A stretch of DNA of 64,000 nucleotides, from contig CAKTOH010000008.1 in assembly GCA_934589705.1 (NCBI GenBank), positions 1-64,000 of the forward strand, written 5' to 3'. This document shows, piece after piece, positions 33,490 through 41,776 of this stretch (its first letter is position 1; every line of letters starts with the position of its first letter). Both the position numbers and the translations under genes were made by a program. Below the pieces are notes generated by a model. The model was not told the origin of the DNA. It made no database searches and saw only the letters and a list, made by a program, of their open reading frames with translations. This DNA is from an uncultured Oscillospiraceae bacterium (lineage in GTDB: Bacteria; Bacillota; Clostridia; Oscillospirales; Oscillospiraceae).

Positions 33490-34118
33490 TTGTTTTTCAC
33501 CTGCTCTTCCAGTTTGTCCCGGATGGCGCTGATTTCGCCGTCCTTGAATTGATAGCTTGCCACGTTGGCAATGAGCCGGGCACTGATGGGTACGATGGTC
33601 TCGTGAATCGCCAGATCATTTTCCTTTAAGGTGGTGCCCGTCTCAACGATATCCACAATCACATGGCTCAGGCCCAGAATGGGAGCCAGCTCAATGGAGC
33701 CGTTCAGGTGGATGATGTCGATGTCCCGGCACTTGGAAGCGTAGTAATTTCGGGCAATGTTGGGAAATTTGGTGGCAACCTTCAGGGTTTTCCCCACCGG
33801 ATCCCGGAAATCCTTTTTCCCCGCCACCGCCATCCGGCACACGCCCATGCGGAGGTCGAGAAGCTCATACACATCCGGCTGGTATTCCAGCAGAATGTCC
33901 TTGCCCACAATGCCCAGGTCTGCCGCTCCCCGCTCCACATAAATGGCCACATCCGAGGGCTTCACCCAGAAATAGCGCACACCCTTTTCCGGGTTCTCAA
34001 AAATCAGCTTCCGACCCGGGTCTTCGATGGCCGGGCAGGGATAGCCCGCGTTTTTCAGCAGCACATAAGCCTTTTCGCCCAGACGCCCCTTGGGAAGCGC
34101 AACATTCAGCCAGTTCAT
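33486..34118 (-). CDS. hisG: ATP phosphoribosyltransferase catalytic subunit, short form
   Basis: 210 aa, so it lacks the C-terminal regulatory domain of long HisG and must work with HisZ. The start at 34118 follows GGAAGGAGGCGG; the upstream extension in the same frame is inside hisZ. The opening LNVALPKGRLGEKAY and the PRPP loop IVDIVETGTTLKEND are diagnostic. Catalyses the first committed step, ATP plus PRPP. Overlaps the hisZ stop by 4 bases. Confidence 0.96.
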   Translation of the reverse strand: MNWLNVALPKGRLGEKAYVLLKNAGYPCPAIEDPGRKLIFENPEKGVRYFWVKPSDVAIYVERGAADLGIVGKDILLEYQPDVYELLDLRMGVCRMAVAGKKDFRDPVGKTLKVATKFPNIARNYYASKCRDIDIIHLNGSIELAPILGLSHVIVDIVETGTTLKENDLAIHETIVPISARLIANVASYQFKDGEISAIRDKLEEQVKNK

Positions 34119-35182
34119 TTTGCCGCCTCCTTCCGCAGGTCGATGAGGTTCTTCCACCGCCGGTCGGTGGGTAAGGTCGTGCTCACCAGCACACTGCCTT
34201 CTTTCGCCCCTTCCTCCGCCGCCCGGAGCAGTTCCTCCGGGTTTGCCTGCCGGTCATGGAGGATCAGGGTGTCCACGTCAAAGCTTTCGTCAGACCCGGA
34301 CAGTTCCTGAAGCAAGTCCACATAGATGGCAAAGCCGATGGCCCGAGCCTTCCGACCCATTTTTCGGGGGAGCTTGTCATACTGGCCTCCGGACAGGACG
34401 CTGGCGGGGATTCCGGGCAGATACCCCCGGAAGACCACGCCGCTGTAATAGCCCAGGTCGTTGCTCACGGAAAAATCCAGCCGCACCCGGCTGCCCTGGG
34501 TCGTCAGAAGCCCCAGCAGCATCCGCAGTTGGCTCAGTGCCCTCTGCTCCTCCGCCCCCTCCAGCAGGGGGGCGATGGCTTCCAGTGCCTCCGCCCCGCC
34601 CCGGCAGGCGGCAATGGCCAGCAGCGTCCGCTCCGCCTGGGGTTTTCCCTGACAGAGGGAGCTCAACTCATGGGTGTTCTTCTGCCGCAGGCAGGTCATG
34701 ACTTTCTTCTGCTCGTCGGTGTCGAAGCCCAGCCGGTTCAGCACCGCCCCCACAAGTCCCATGTGGGAAATATCCAGCACATAGTTTTCCCCCAGCAGGG
34801 CAAGGCTCTTCGCCGCCAGCACCACCGCCTCGGCAATGTCGTAGTCCGTCAGATCTCCCACGCACTCTAGCCCCGCCTGCATGATCTCCCGGTAGTCCCG
34901 GTAGACATTCTCGCTGTAGTAAACCTTCTGCACCACGCCAGGGGCTTCCGGGGCGTTCTTCACGATGGAAAGCGTCACGTCCGGCTTCAGGGCCATGAGC
35001 TTGCCCCCTTCCCCGGAAAAGGTGATGATCCGATCGGAGATCAGAAAATCCTTGTTGCGCACATACAGGTCGTATTCCTCAAACTGGCTCATTTTATAGG
35101 GGGTATAGCCGTAGCGCTGGTACAGCCCCCGGAGGGCAAAAATCGCCTGCTCCTCACTTCTCCAGATCTGATCCGTCCTCAT
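34115..35182 (-). CDS. hisZ: ATP phosphoribosyltransferase regulatory subunit
   Basis: 355 aa histidyl-tRNA-synthetase-like paralogue that binds short HisG and confers histidine feedback control. It has class II core pieces (YTPYKMSQFEEYDLY, ITFSGEGGKLMALKPDVTLS) but is shorter than HisRS and lacks the anticodon-binding domain. An in-frame TTG lies two codons upstream; the ATG at 35182 is preferred, with GAGAG 9 bases before it. It overlaps the regulator gene by 29 bases. Confidence 0.93.
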   Translation of the reverse strand: MRTDQIWRSEEQAIFALRGLYQRYGYTPYKMSQFEEYDLYVRNKDFLISDRIITFSGEGGKLMALKPDVTLSIVKNAPEAPGVVQKVYYSENVYRDYREIMQAGLECVGDLTDYDIAEAVVLAAKSLALLGENYVLDISHMGLVGAVLNRLGFDTDEQKKVMTCLRQKNTHELSSLCQGKPQAERTLLAIAACRGGAEALEAIAPLLEGAEEQRALSQLRMLLGLLTTQGSRVRLDFSVSNDLGYYSGVVFRGYLPGIPASVLSGGQYDKLPRKMGRKARAIGFAIYVDLLQELSGSDESFDVDTLILHDRQANPEELLRAAEEGAKEGSVLVSTTLPTDRRWKNLIDLRKEAAK

Positions 35183-35474
35183 TGGCAATGCTCTCTTTCT
35201 TCAGATTGTCCAGGGTTTTCCGATAGCCGATGCCGTAGTTCAGGCACCGGTTCACCCGGCTGATGGTAGCGGAGCTGGCTCCCGTTTCCTCGGAAACCTC
35301 CAGATAGTTCCGTCCCTCATCCAGCAGGGCCGCCACCCGGAACCGCTGGGCAATGGACTGCAATTCCTTGATCGTACAGATATCCTCAAAAAACGCCCGG
35401 CAGTCGGCGGGGGTTTTCAGGGTCAGAATGGCGTCGTAAAACAGTTCCTCGTCCCGGTGTCGAATTTTCTCCAT
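35154..35474 (-). CDS. YerC/TrpR-superfamily regulator, probable histidine repressor
   Basis: 106 aa. The start at 35474 follows AAAGGAAA; a GTG 11 codons upstream has no ribosome site. The opening RHRDEELFYDAILTLKTPAD and the HTH region (AQRFRVAALLDEGRNYLEVS then TGASSATISRVNRCLNYG) are the YerC family, a TrpR-like fold. As first gene of the his operon it fits the HisR role proposed for such proteins in Firmicutes, repressing his genes with histidine. This function is inferred from context. An inverted repeat overlaps its promoter. Confidence 0.88.
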   Translation of the reverse strand: MEKIRHRDEELFYDAILTLKTPADCRAFFEDICTIKELQSIAQRFRVAALLDEGRNYLEVSEETGASSATISRVNRCLNYGIGYRKTLDNLKKESIANEDGSDLEK

Positions 35475-35508
35475 AGCTGCTTTGTTTCCTTTCGATGTTG
35501 TTTTCACT

Positions 35509-35537
35509 ACTTTAACACTTTACTCCATTAAAGTCAA
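35509..35537 (-). promoter_or_regulatory. his operon promoter with candidate operator
   Basis: Minus strand TTGACT (35537-35532), 17 bases, TAAAGT (35514-35509). Inverted arms ACTTTAA (35509-35515) and TTAAAGT (35528-35534), 12 bases apart, overlap the -10 and -35. This is a plausible site for the YerC/HisR-like protein encoded just downstream. Confidence 0.6.
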
Positions 35538-35628
35538 GCACAATCTACAAATTCTGTTTTCCATTTTTGGAAAATCTGTATAACCCCCGGAAAAGCTGCC
35601 CATAATCAGCCTCGGAGGTGCTTATTCA

Positions 35629-36306
35629 ATGAGCGACAACAAACGTTCCCGCCGCGGCGGTCAGGGCTACTACATAGCCCTGATTCTGTGCGCCGCGGCA
35701 ATCGGAATCACAGGCTATGTATACCACAGAAACACCAATCTCCCGGAGCCCGTTTCCCAGACGGAGACGGCGGCGGAGGTTCCCGCCCTGGGTACCCAGA
35801 CGGAGGATGTGCCCGTCATCGCCACCCAGCCCCCGAAAGTGGCCACCGGCACAGCCCCGGCGGCCACCACGCCCCCGGCGGAGAAAAAGCCCATGCAGAC
35901 CATGTCCCCGGTAGCCGGGGAGAGTATCTTCGGCTACTCCATGGAGGCGCTGAGCTACAACCAGACCACCCGGGACTGGCGGGTGCACAACGGGGTCGAT
36001 CTGGCGGCGGAGCCGGGAACCCAGGTGGCAGCCGCCGCCGACGGGGCGGTGGCCACGGTTTACGAGGATGACGCCATGGGTACCACGGTGGTCATCCGCC
36101 ACCAGGACGGCTATACCACCCGGTACGCTTCTCTTGCCAAGAATCCTCTGGTAAAGCCCGGGGACGCGGTAACCATGGGCCAGCCCATCGGCTACGCTTC
36201 CGACACCGCGTTGGTGGAGAGCACCCTGGGAAGCCACGTCCACTTCGGGGTCACCAAAAATGATACCCCGGTAGACCCGGCGGAATTCCTGAGCATCGGC
36301 AAATAA
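35629..36306 (+). CDS. Membrane-anchored M23/LytM domain protein, SpoIIQ-like
   Basis: 225 aa, start after CGGAGGTG. One N-terminal membrane segment (about 14-31), a Thr/Pro-rich extracytoplasmic linker (to about 90), then a LytM domain. Zinc-site motifs are intact: H120xxxD124 in VHNGVDLAAEPGT and H203-x-H205 in GSHVHFGV. The layout and the pattern VVIRHQDGYTTRYASL resemble SpoIIQ, the forespore protein that pairs with SpoIIIAH during engulfment. Clostridial SpoIIQ often keeps the catalytic His, as here, whereas B. subtilis SpoIIQ does not. A general murein endopeptidase is the alternative. No sigmaF box was clearly recognised. Confidence 0.8.
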   Translation: MSDNKRSRRGGQGYYIALILCAAAIGITGYVYHRNTNLPEPVSQTETAAEVPALGTQTEDVPVIATQPPKVATGTAPAATTPPAEKKPMQTMSPVAGESIFGYSMEALSYNQTTRDWRVHNGVDLAAEPGTQVAAAADGAVATVYEDDAMGTTVVIRHQDGYTTRYASLAKNPLVKPGDAVTMGQPIGYASDTALVESTLGSHVHFGVTKNDTPVDPAEFLSIGK

Positions 36307-36319
36307 GAAAAAGCAGTGC

Positions 36320-36345
36320 AAGGGCGGCCATCGGCCGCCCTTGTG
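36320..36345 (+). terminator. Hairpin after the SpoIIQ-like gene
   Basis: A 10-bp stem (AAGGGCGGCC with its complement, loop ATC) followed by GTGTCTTTG. The T-run is modest. Confidence 0.6.
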
Positions 36346-36377
36346 TCTTTGTCCCGGTTCCTTCTGAGCCCCCATAT

Positions 36378-36803
36378 ATCGCATGTCATTGCGAACCAGC
36401 GCGCACGCTGGTGTGGCCCCCTCTGGGGATTCCCTCCGGTCACAATCCGTAACCCAAAGCCCTCCCCGTGGGGCAATGACACCGTATCTTTCAGGCTTTT
36501 TTCGATAAACCACCCATAGCAAGCCGAAGTATTCTGACGCAGTTTGTTGGGGCGGCCGGGGGGTACTTAGGGGGGCGGCTGTTCGGCAGCGCCCCCTAAG
36601 CCGGCTTCTTCTCAATGTTCTTGCCGGGACAAGAACATTGCCCCCGGAGGGACCTGCATTGAAACATTGATTGAGGGCAGAAATATACGCACAGGCTTTC
36701 GCCTTGGGCCGATGAGGGCATCGGCCCCTACTGATTCTATTAAGGCTTCCGGAATATCCGGGGGATTGCCACACCAGCGTGCGCGCTGGTTCGCAATGAC
36801 ATC
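36378..36803. repeat. Large intergenic region bracketed by inverted family 1 palindromes
   Basis: A plus-orientation copy (TGTCATTGCGAACCAGCGCG) lies at about 36384-36420 and its inverse (CTGGTTCGCAATGACATCC) at about 36757-36803. The 330 bases between them contain several GC-rich palindromes, e.g. GGGGCGGC around 36570 and GTTCTTGCCGGGACAAGAAC near 36618. No reading frame there has a ribosome site or family likeness. The remainder to 37053 holds a promoter only. Confidence 0.7.
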
Positions 36804-36948
36804 CTTCTATTTCGGCGTGTACATCATTCGCCGCGCCCGGAGGTTGTGCACCACTACAAAAATCGCATCTAAAAATTGTGTGTTTTGCACAGGAAATCAT
36901 GTGTCCTCGGCGGGAATCACCCTATTTTGCATTTTGACGAAAAAAGAA

Positions 36949-36977
36949 TTGCAATCGCCGCTCCTTTCGTGTATAAT
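36949..36977 (+). promoter_or_regulatory. Promoter for the EF-G-like gene
   Basis: TTGCAA (36949-36954), 17 bases, TATAAT (36972-36977), 76 bases before the start codon. Confidence 0.75.
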
Positions 36978-37053
36978 GTCTGTATTGCGGTGCCAGGCAC
37001 CCAAGCAAAGTCGTACGGAAGAACTGTCTTCCCGAAAGGAGTATTTGACCACT

Positions 37054-39114
37054 ATGTATACTGTTAACTCGATTCGTAACATCTGTCTGCTGGGTCACAG
37101 CGGCAGCGGAAAAACCGCCCTGGCGGAAAGCTTACTGTACATGATCGGTGCCATCGACCGGATCGGCAAGAATGCCGACGGCAACACCGTTTGCGACTAT
37201 GATCCGGAGGAAATCAAGCGCCAGATTTCCATCTCCACCTCCGTGGTGCCTCTGGAATATAAGAATATCCGCATCAACCTGCTGGACACCCCCGGTGCCT
37301 TTGACTTCTCCGGTGCGGTGATGGAGGCTCTCCGGGCTGCCGATGCCGCGATTCTGGTCTGCTCTGCCAAGGACGGTATCACCGTTGGCTTCGAGAAGGC
37401 CTGGAAGTACTGCGAAGAGCGCAATATGCCCCGGTTCGTCTACATCTCCAAGGTGGACGAGGATCATTCCGACTACAACGCCACCTTCGAGGCTCTGCGT
37501 GCCAAGTACGGCAACAAGATCGCCCCCGTGGTGGTGCCCATCTGGGACGGCTCCCACCGGGTCACCGGCATCATCGATGTGCTCAACAAGCGCGCCTACG
37601 AAATGCAGAAGCTGAAGCGGGTGGAAATTGAGGTTCCCGAGGACAAGCTGCCCGTTATCGAGGAATTCAATGACGCGCTGAAGGAAGCCGTTGCCGAAAC
37701 CGATGAAGCCCTGATGGATCGTTTCTTCGAGGGCGACGAGTTCACCTACCGGGAAATGCTGGACGGCCTACACAAGGGCGTGAAGGAGCTGAGCCTGTTC
37801 CCCGTGCTCTGCGGCTCCGGTGTCACCTGCCTGGGCAGCCTGATGCTCATGGATCACATCATCGACCTGCTGCCCAACCCTGCCGAGGGCAACTATCACA
37901 AGGCCACCAATGCCGACGGCGAGACCGAGGAATTCGTAGTCTCCCCCGGCGGCGTGCCCTCCGCCTTCGTCTGGAAGACCGTCTCCGATCAGTACGGCAA
38001 GTACTCCTACATCAAGGTTCTGTCCGGTGAGATCACTCCGGATACCGTTCTCGTCAACGCCCGCACCGGCGATACCGAGAAGCTGGGCCGCCTGTACACC
38101 ATGTGCGGCAAGAAGGCCACCGAGGTCAAGGCTCTGGGCTGCGGCGACATCGGCGCCATCGGCAAGATGGACAAAGTCAAGACCGGCGACACCCTGTGCG
38201 ACCCCAGAAAGGTTGTCTCCCTGAAGCAGATTCCCTACGCCCCCGCCTGCTATTCCATGGCCATCGCCCCCAAGACCAAGGGTCAGGAGGACAAGGTGGG
38301 TGCCGGCCTGAACCGGCTGAACGAGGAGGATCCCTCCTTCCATCTGGTGAACAACGCCGAAACCAAGCAGCTGGTGCTGTCCGGCCTGGGCGATCAGCAG
38401 CTGGATGTGCTGGTTTCCAAGCTGAAGAGCCGCTTTGGCGTGGATGCTGTTCTGATGCCCGCCAAGGTTGCCTATCGGGAAAAGATCAAGAAAACCGTTC
38501 AGGCCCACGGTCGTCACAAGAAGCAGACCGGCGGCTCCGGTCAGTTCGGCGATGTGTGGATTCGCTTTGAGCCTCAGGACGAGCAGGACGGCCTGATCTT
38601 CGCCGAGGAGGTCTTCGGCGGCAGCGTGCCCCGGAACTTCTATCCCGCGGTAGAAAAGGGTCTCCAGGAAGCGGTTCAGAAGGGCCCCCTGGCAGGCTAT
38701 CCCCTGGTCGGTCTGAAGGCCGTGCTGTACGACGGCTCCTACCACCCCGTGGACTCCAACGAAATGGCCTTCAAGATGGCCGCCATCCTGGCCTACAAGG
38801 AAGCCATGCCCAACGCCAACCCCACCATTCTGGAGCCCATCGGCGCACTGGCCGTCACCGTGCCCGAAGCCTATGTGGGCGATGTGATGGGCGACCTGAG
38901 CAAGCGCCGTGGCCGTCCCATGGGCATGACCCCCGACCATGACGGCAACACCGTCATTGAGGCCGAGGTTCCCATGGCTGAGATGGGCAGCTACACCATC
39001 GACCTGCGGGCTATGACCCAGGCTCGGGGCAGCTTCACCCTGGACTTCGTCCGCTATGAGGAAGTGCCCAAGGCCAACCAGGCCAAGATCATCGCCGACG
39101 CCAAGGAAGAGTAA
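37054..39114 (+). CDS. Elongation factor G-like translational GTPase
   Basis: 686 aa, start after CGAAAGGAG (spacing about 12). GTPase domain: G1 GHSGSGKT (14-21), G3 DTPGAFDF (about 78), G4 SKVD (132-135) in place of the usual NKxD. The following domains match EF-G, ending with VPEAYVGDVMGDLSKRRG, typical of the C-terminal domain. It belongs to the EF-G-like (FusA2/EF-G2) group whose members often replace the main EF-G loosely or act in recycling; the exact role is unsettled. Codon bias is strong, which suggests high expression. It is not next to rps/rpl genes, so it is not the primary fusA. Confidence 0.88.
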   Translation: MYTVNSIRNICLLGHSGSGKTALAESLLYMIGAIDRIGKNADGNTVCDYDPEEIKRQISISTSVVPLEYKNIRINLLDTPGAFDFSGAVMEALRAADAAILVCSAKDGITVGFEKAWKYCEERNMPRFVYISKVDEDHSDYNATFEALRAKYGNKIAPVVVPIWDGSHRVTGIIDVLNKRAYEMQKLKRVEIEVPEDKLPVIEEFNDALKEAVAETDEALMDRFFEGDEFTYREMLDGLHKGVKELSLFPVLCGSGVTCLGSLMLMDHIIDLLPNPAEGNYHKATNADGETEEFVVSPGGVPSAFVWKTVSDQYGKYSYIKVLSGEITPDTVLVNARTGDTEKLGRLYTMCGKKATEVKALGCGDIGAIGKMDKVKTGDTLCDPRKVVSLKQIPYAPACYSMAIAPKTKGQEDKVGAGLNRLNEEDPSFHLVNNAETKQLVLSGLGDQQLDVLVSKLKSRFGVDAVLMPAKVAYREKIKKTVQAHGRHKKQTGGSGQFGDVWIRFEPQDEQDGLIFAEEVFGGSVPRNFYPAVEKGLQEAVQKGPLAGYPLVGLKAVLYDGSYHPVDSNEMAFKMAAILAYKEAMPNANPTILEPIGALAVTVPEAYVGDVMGDLSKRRGRPMGMTPDHDGNTVIEAEVPMAEMGSYTIDLRAMTQARGSFTLDFVRYEEVPKANQAKIIADAKEE

Positions 39115-39121
39115 TATTTGC

Positions 39122-39163
39122 AAAAATGCCGGCCGCGGTTGTTCCCGCGGCTGGCATTTTTTA
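39122..39163 (+). terminator. Intrinsic terminator of the EF-G-like gene
   Basis: AAAATGCCGGCCGCGG pairs with the following CCGCGGCTGGCATTTT and continues into TTAG. A long stem with a T-rich end, directly after the stop codon. Confidence 0.85.
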
Positions 39164-39204
39164 GGGAATATCGAATTGTGAATGATTTTGACGGACTACC
39201 GTAC

Positions 39205-39330
39205 AGCGCATGTCATTGCGAACCAGTGGTGCTCCGCGCAGCGAATCTAAAATAACAATGACTGCCGGTGGCAGTCATACCTTAATGTAGCTCACACTGG
39301 TGTGGCTCCCTCCGGGGATTCCCGCCGGTC
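39205..39330. repeat. Family 1 palindrome interrupted by a family 3 unit
   Basis: The left half GCATGTCATTGCGAACCAGT (about 39208-39228) is joined to GGTGCTCCGCGCAGCGAATC and hairpin ATGACTGCC/GGCAGTCAT (39258-39278). The right half CACACTGGTGTGGC follows at about 39293-39306. This looks like insertion of a family 3 unit into a family 1 palindrome. The remainder of the gap (to 39462) includes GTAGGGGTCGATG-type palindromic sequence and no gene. Confidence 0.75.
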
Positions 39331-39462
39331 ACAATCCCCGGTTCTTCCGAAAGCCCCGAAAAAACTCGTAGGGGTCGATGCCCACATCGACCCTTGTCAT
39401 CGGAAATACCAGCAGGCCGATGAGGGAATCGGCTCCTACAAGCGTTCCACCGCAATCCCAAA

Positions 39463-39503
39463 CACAAAAAGATTCCCCGGAATGCTCTCGCATTCCGGGG
39501 AAT
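39463..39503 (-). terminator. Intrinsic terminator of ilvE
   Basis: A 14-bp stem (ATTCCCCGGAATGC with its complement, loop TCTC) followed on the minus strand by CTTTTTGTGTTT. Confidence 0.88.
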
Positions 39504-39523
39504 TGTCATAGATTTGTGCTTAC

Positions 39524-40534
39524 TCAGTCGATCACCTGAATCCAGCCCTTGGGGGCCTCAATGCGCCCCATCTGGATGCCGGTCAGGGTGTCGTACAGCT
39601 TCTGGATGGTGGGGCCCATGCCGACGTAGTGAATCTCCTTGCCGTGATCCACAATGGTGCCCAGGGGAGAGATGACGGCGGCGGTGCCGCACAGGCCGGC
39701 CTCGGTGAAGTCGCCCAGCTCGGTCAGTGCCACGGGACGCTCCTCCACTTCCATGCCCAGGTACTCCTTGGCCACATACACCAGAGAGCGGCGGGTGATG
39801 GAGGGCAGGATGGAGTCGGACTTGGGGGTGACCAGGGTGTTGCCCTTGACGAAAATCACGTTGGCGCCGCCGGTCTCCTCAATGTGGGTGCGGGTGGCAG
39901 CGTCCACATAGATGTTCTCGTCGAAGCCCTTCTCGTGGGCATCCACAATGTTATAAAGGCTCATGGCGTAGTTCAGACCGGCCTTCACGTCGCCGGTGCC
40001 CCGGGGAGCTGCCCGGTCAAGGTCAGAGATCCGGACGGTCAGGGGACGGACGCCGCCCTTGAAGTAGGGGCCTACAGGGGTGCCGAAAACCCGGAACTGA
40101 TACTCGCTGGCAGGCTTGACCCCGATGACCGCGTCAATGCCGAACATATAGGGGCGGATGTACAGGGTCGCGCCGGAGCCGTAGGGGGGCACCCAGGCCT
40201 CGTTGGCACGGATGGTCTGAACAACGGCATCCACGAACTTGTCCTCGGGATAGACGGGCATCTTCAGACGCTCACAGGACTTTGCCATCCGGGCGGCGTT
40301 CAGGTCGGGACGGAAGCAGACGATCCGGCCGTCCTCGGCGGTGTAGGCCTTCATGCCCTCAAAGCAGGTCTGGGCATACTGCAAAACGCCGGCGCACTCG
40401 CTCATGGTGATCATGTTGTCGTCGGTCAGGCAGCCCGCATCCCAGGCGCCGTCCTTGTAATTGGCGACGAAGCGCTTGTCGGTCTTGACATAGCCAAAGC
40501 CCAGGCTGCTCCAGTCAATGTTCTTCTTTTCCAT
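39524..40534 (-). CDS. ilvE: Branched-chain amino acid aminotransferase
   Basis: 336 aa fold-type IV PLP enzyme, start after AGGAGGG. Motifs are the substrate-loop QTCFEGMKAYTAEDG, the PLP lysine K184 in GTGDVKAGLNYAMSLYN, the glutamate region EETGGANVIFVKGNTL, and the C-terminal AVISPLGTI. It adds the amino group in the last step of leucine, isoleucine and valine synthesis. It is separate from the main ilv-leu operon (48-60 kb) and on the opposite strand, with the phage island between them. Confidence 0.93.
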   Translation of the reverse strand: MEKKNIDWSSLGFGYVKTDKRFVANYKDGAWDAGCLTDDNMITMSECAGVLQYAQTCFEGMKAYTAEDGRIVCFRPDLNAARMAKSCERLKMPVYPEDKFVDAVVQTIRANEAWVPPYGSGATLYIRPYMFGIDAVIGVKPASEYQFRVFGTPVGPYFKGGVRPLTVRISDLDRAAPRGTGDVKAGLNYAMSLYNIVDAHEKGFDENIYVDAATRTHIEETGGANVIFVKGNTLVTPKSDSILPSITRRSLVYVAKEYLGMEVEERPVALTELGDFTEAGLCGTAAVISPLGTIVDHGKEIHYVGMGPTIQKLYDTLTGIQMGRIEAPKGWIQVID

Positions 40535-40568
40535 AGGGAACACCCTCCTGATTTTGATTGATTGCTTC

Positions 40569-40597
40569 ATTTTACCACCGGATTTCCCGAAGGTCAA
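40569..40597 (-). promoter_or_regulatory. ilvE promoter
   Basis: Minus strand TTGACC (40597-40592), 17 bases, TAAAAT (40574-40569) with TGG before the -10. It lies 35 bases upstream of the start codon. No T-box was seen. Confidence 0.75.
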
Positions 40598-40667
40598 TAG
40601 AAACCTGCAATTTTTGTTTCTTTCTGGCGGACACATGCCCACAGTCCGGAGCCCAGCGCCAATGCGC

Positions 40668-40696
40668 AAAAAGGGCAGGCCCTTCGGCCTGCCCTC
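40668..40696 (-). terminator. Terminator at the end of the phage island
   Basis: A 9-bp stem (GGGCAGGCC with its complement, 4-base loop) followed on the minus strand by a TTTTTGC tail. It closes the minus-strand phage gene run. Confidence 0.85.
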
Positions 40697-40710
40697 CCAG
40701 GAAATAGCCC

Positions 40711-41073
40711 CTATTTCGGCACAATGCCGTTGGTCAGTGCCTGGGTGAAGGTGAATTTATAATCCACCACGTTCTCCTTCGGCCCCTGGGTCAGCTCCAG
40801 CCCCGTAAAATAGCAGTACCGGATTCCCCACAGCGGATGCTCCAGATTTCCCGGAGTTTCGTCCTCCAGCAGCTCCTGGAGTCTCTGATACTGGGCGTAG
40901 GCATCGGGACCATAGAAGGTGCCCTCGCCGGTAATGGTTCGTTTCAGCTCTCCGATGCCGTCGAAATAGCTGACGCCGCTTTCGGTGTGATACTGGGGAT
41001 CCCGACTGGCCTTCTCCACATAGGTGTGTGGATTCCGGGGCCAGACGTAGTCCTTATAGCTCAGAAAGTCCAT
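40711..41073 (-). CDS. Phage-type structural protein, function unassigned
   Basis: 120 aa, start after AAAGGAGC. No membrane segment. It has a beta-rich pattern (VSYFDGIGELKRTITGEGTF, YRYCYFTGLELTQG). It is the last gene of the head-protein run and its start lies inside the end of the preceding gene. It may be a tail or neck component; I do not recognise a named family. Confidence 0.7.
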   Translation of the reverse strand: MDFLSYKDYVWPRNPHTYVEKASRDPQYHTESGVSYFDGIGELKRTITGEGTFYGPDAYAQYQRLQELLEDETPGNLEHPLWGIRYCYFTGLELTQGPKENVVDYKFTFTQALTNGIVPK

Positions 41074-41776
41074 CTTTCAGCTCCTTTCTGCCCAAAGCGA
41101 TGCCCTTGTGCACCCGCCGCAGGCCGGATTTCGTATACTCCCGGTAGACGGTCTGGAAGCTGCAGCCCGTGAATTCCTCGCTGAGGTTTTCGGTACTCAG
41201 CTTCAAAGTGAAGCTGTCCGGCGGCTCCCGGGTAATGCCGGAGCCTGCGGGAATCAGCTCCTCCACCTCGATCGTCCAGTAATGACTTCCCTCGCTGACG
41301 CCCGTAGGCACCGGCTCTCCCATGACGAACTCCGTCCGTCTTCCGGTCTGCTCCTCGATTCGGATGCCCGTCACGAACCGGTAGTAGAGCTCATCCATGT
41401 AGCAGTAGAAGCCCGGCCAGATCTCGCAGCTGTCGTCCTCGGTGGTGCCGACGAAGGTAGCCTGCACGTTCACCACATACACCTGGGACACCCCGTCATA
41501 GGTGCACCCGTTCTGAACGCACACCGCACCGGCCCACCGGAGAATTTCCGTGGCCCGCAGGGCCTCCACCTCGCAGGCGGTACCTCCGATGGAGGCTGGG
41601 CTGATGACGCTGACCCCCATGGTCACCGTCAGATTGGCCCTGTCCACCTTTTCGATGTGTACCGTGGCCACGGTGTCCTGAATTTGGGGAAACTGCTGCC
41701 CCGGGAAGGCCACATCCGCCCGGAATCCCGCCTGGCGCAGACGCCTAAGCACTAGCTCAAGGATCGAATACCCCAT
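41054..41776 (-). CDS. Phage-type protein, possible neck/tail-terminator-like
   Basis: 240 aa, start at 41776 after AAGGGAG. The N-terminal 110 residues (ILELVLRRLRQAGFRADVAF) have a length and pattern suggestive of tail-terminator or completion proteins. The C-terminal half (HYWTIEVEELIPAGSG) looks like a second beta-rich module, so this could be a two-domain fusion. Overlaps both neighbours, as expected in a phage operon. Confidence 0.65.
   Translation of the reverse strand: MGYSILELVLRRLRQAGFRADVAFPGQQFPQIQDTVATVHIEKVDRANLTVTMGVSVISPASIGGTACEVEALRATEILRWAGAVCVQNGCTYDGVSQVYVVNVQATFVGTTEDDSCEIWPGFYCYMDELYYRFVTGIRIEEQTGRRTEFVMGEPVPTGVSEGSHYWTIEVEELIPAGSGITREPPDSFTLKLSTENLSEEFTGCSFQTVYREYTKSGLRRVHKGIALGRKELKDGLSEL

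Noticed and set aside
35475..35507. GTG start for the YerC-like protein
   Set aside because: No ribosome site, and it would place the start on the predicted -10 region of the operon promoter.
36667..37053. 129-codon extension of the EF-G-like protein
   Set aside because: It runs through repeats and the promoter; the conserved GTPase N-terminus begins at 37054 after an AAAGGAG.
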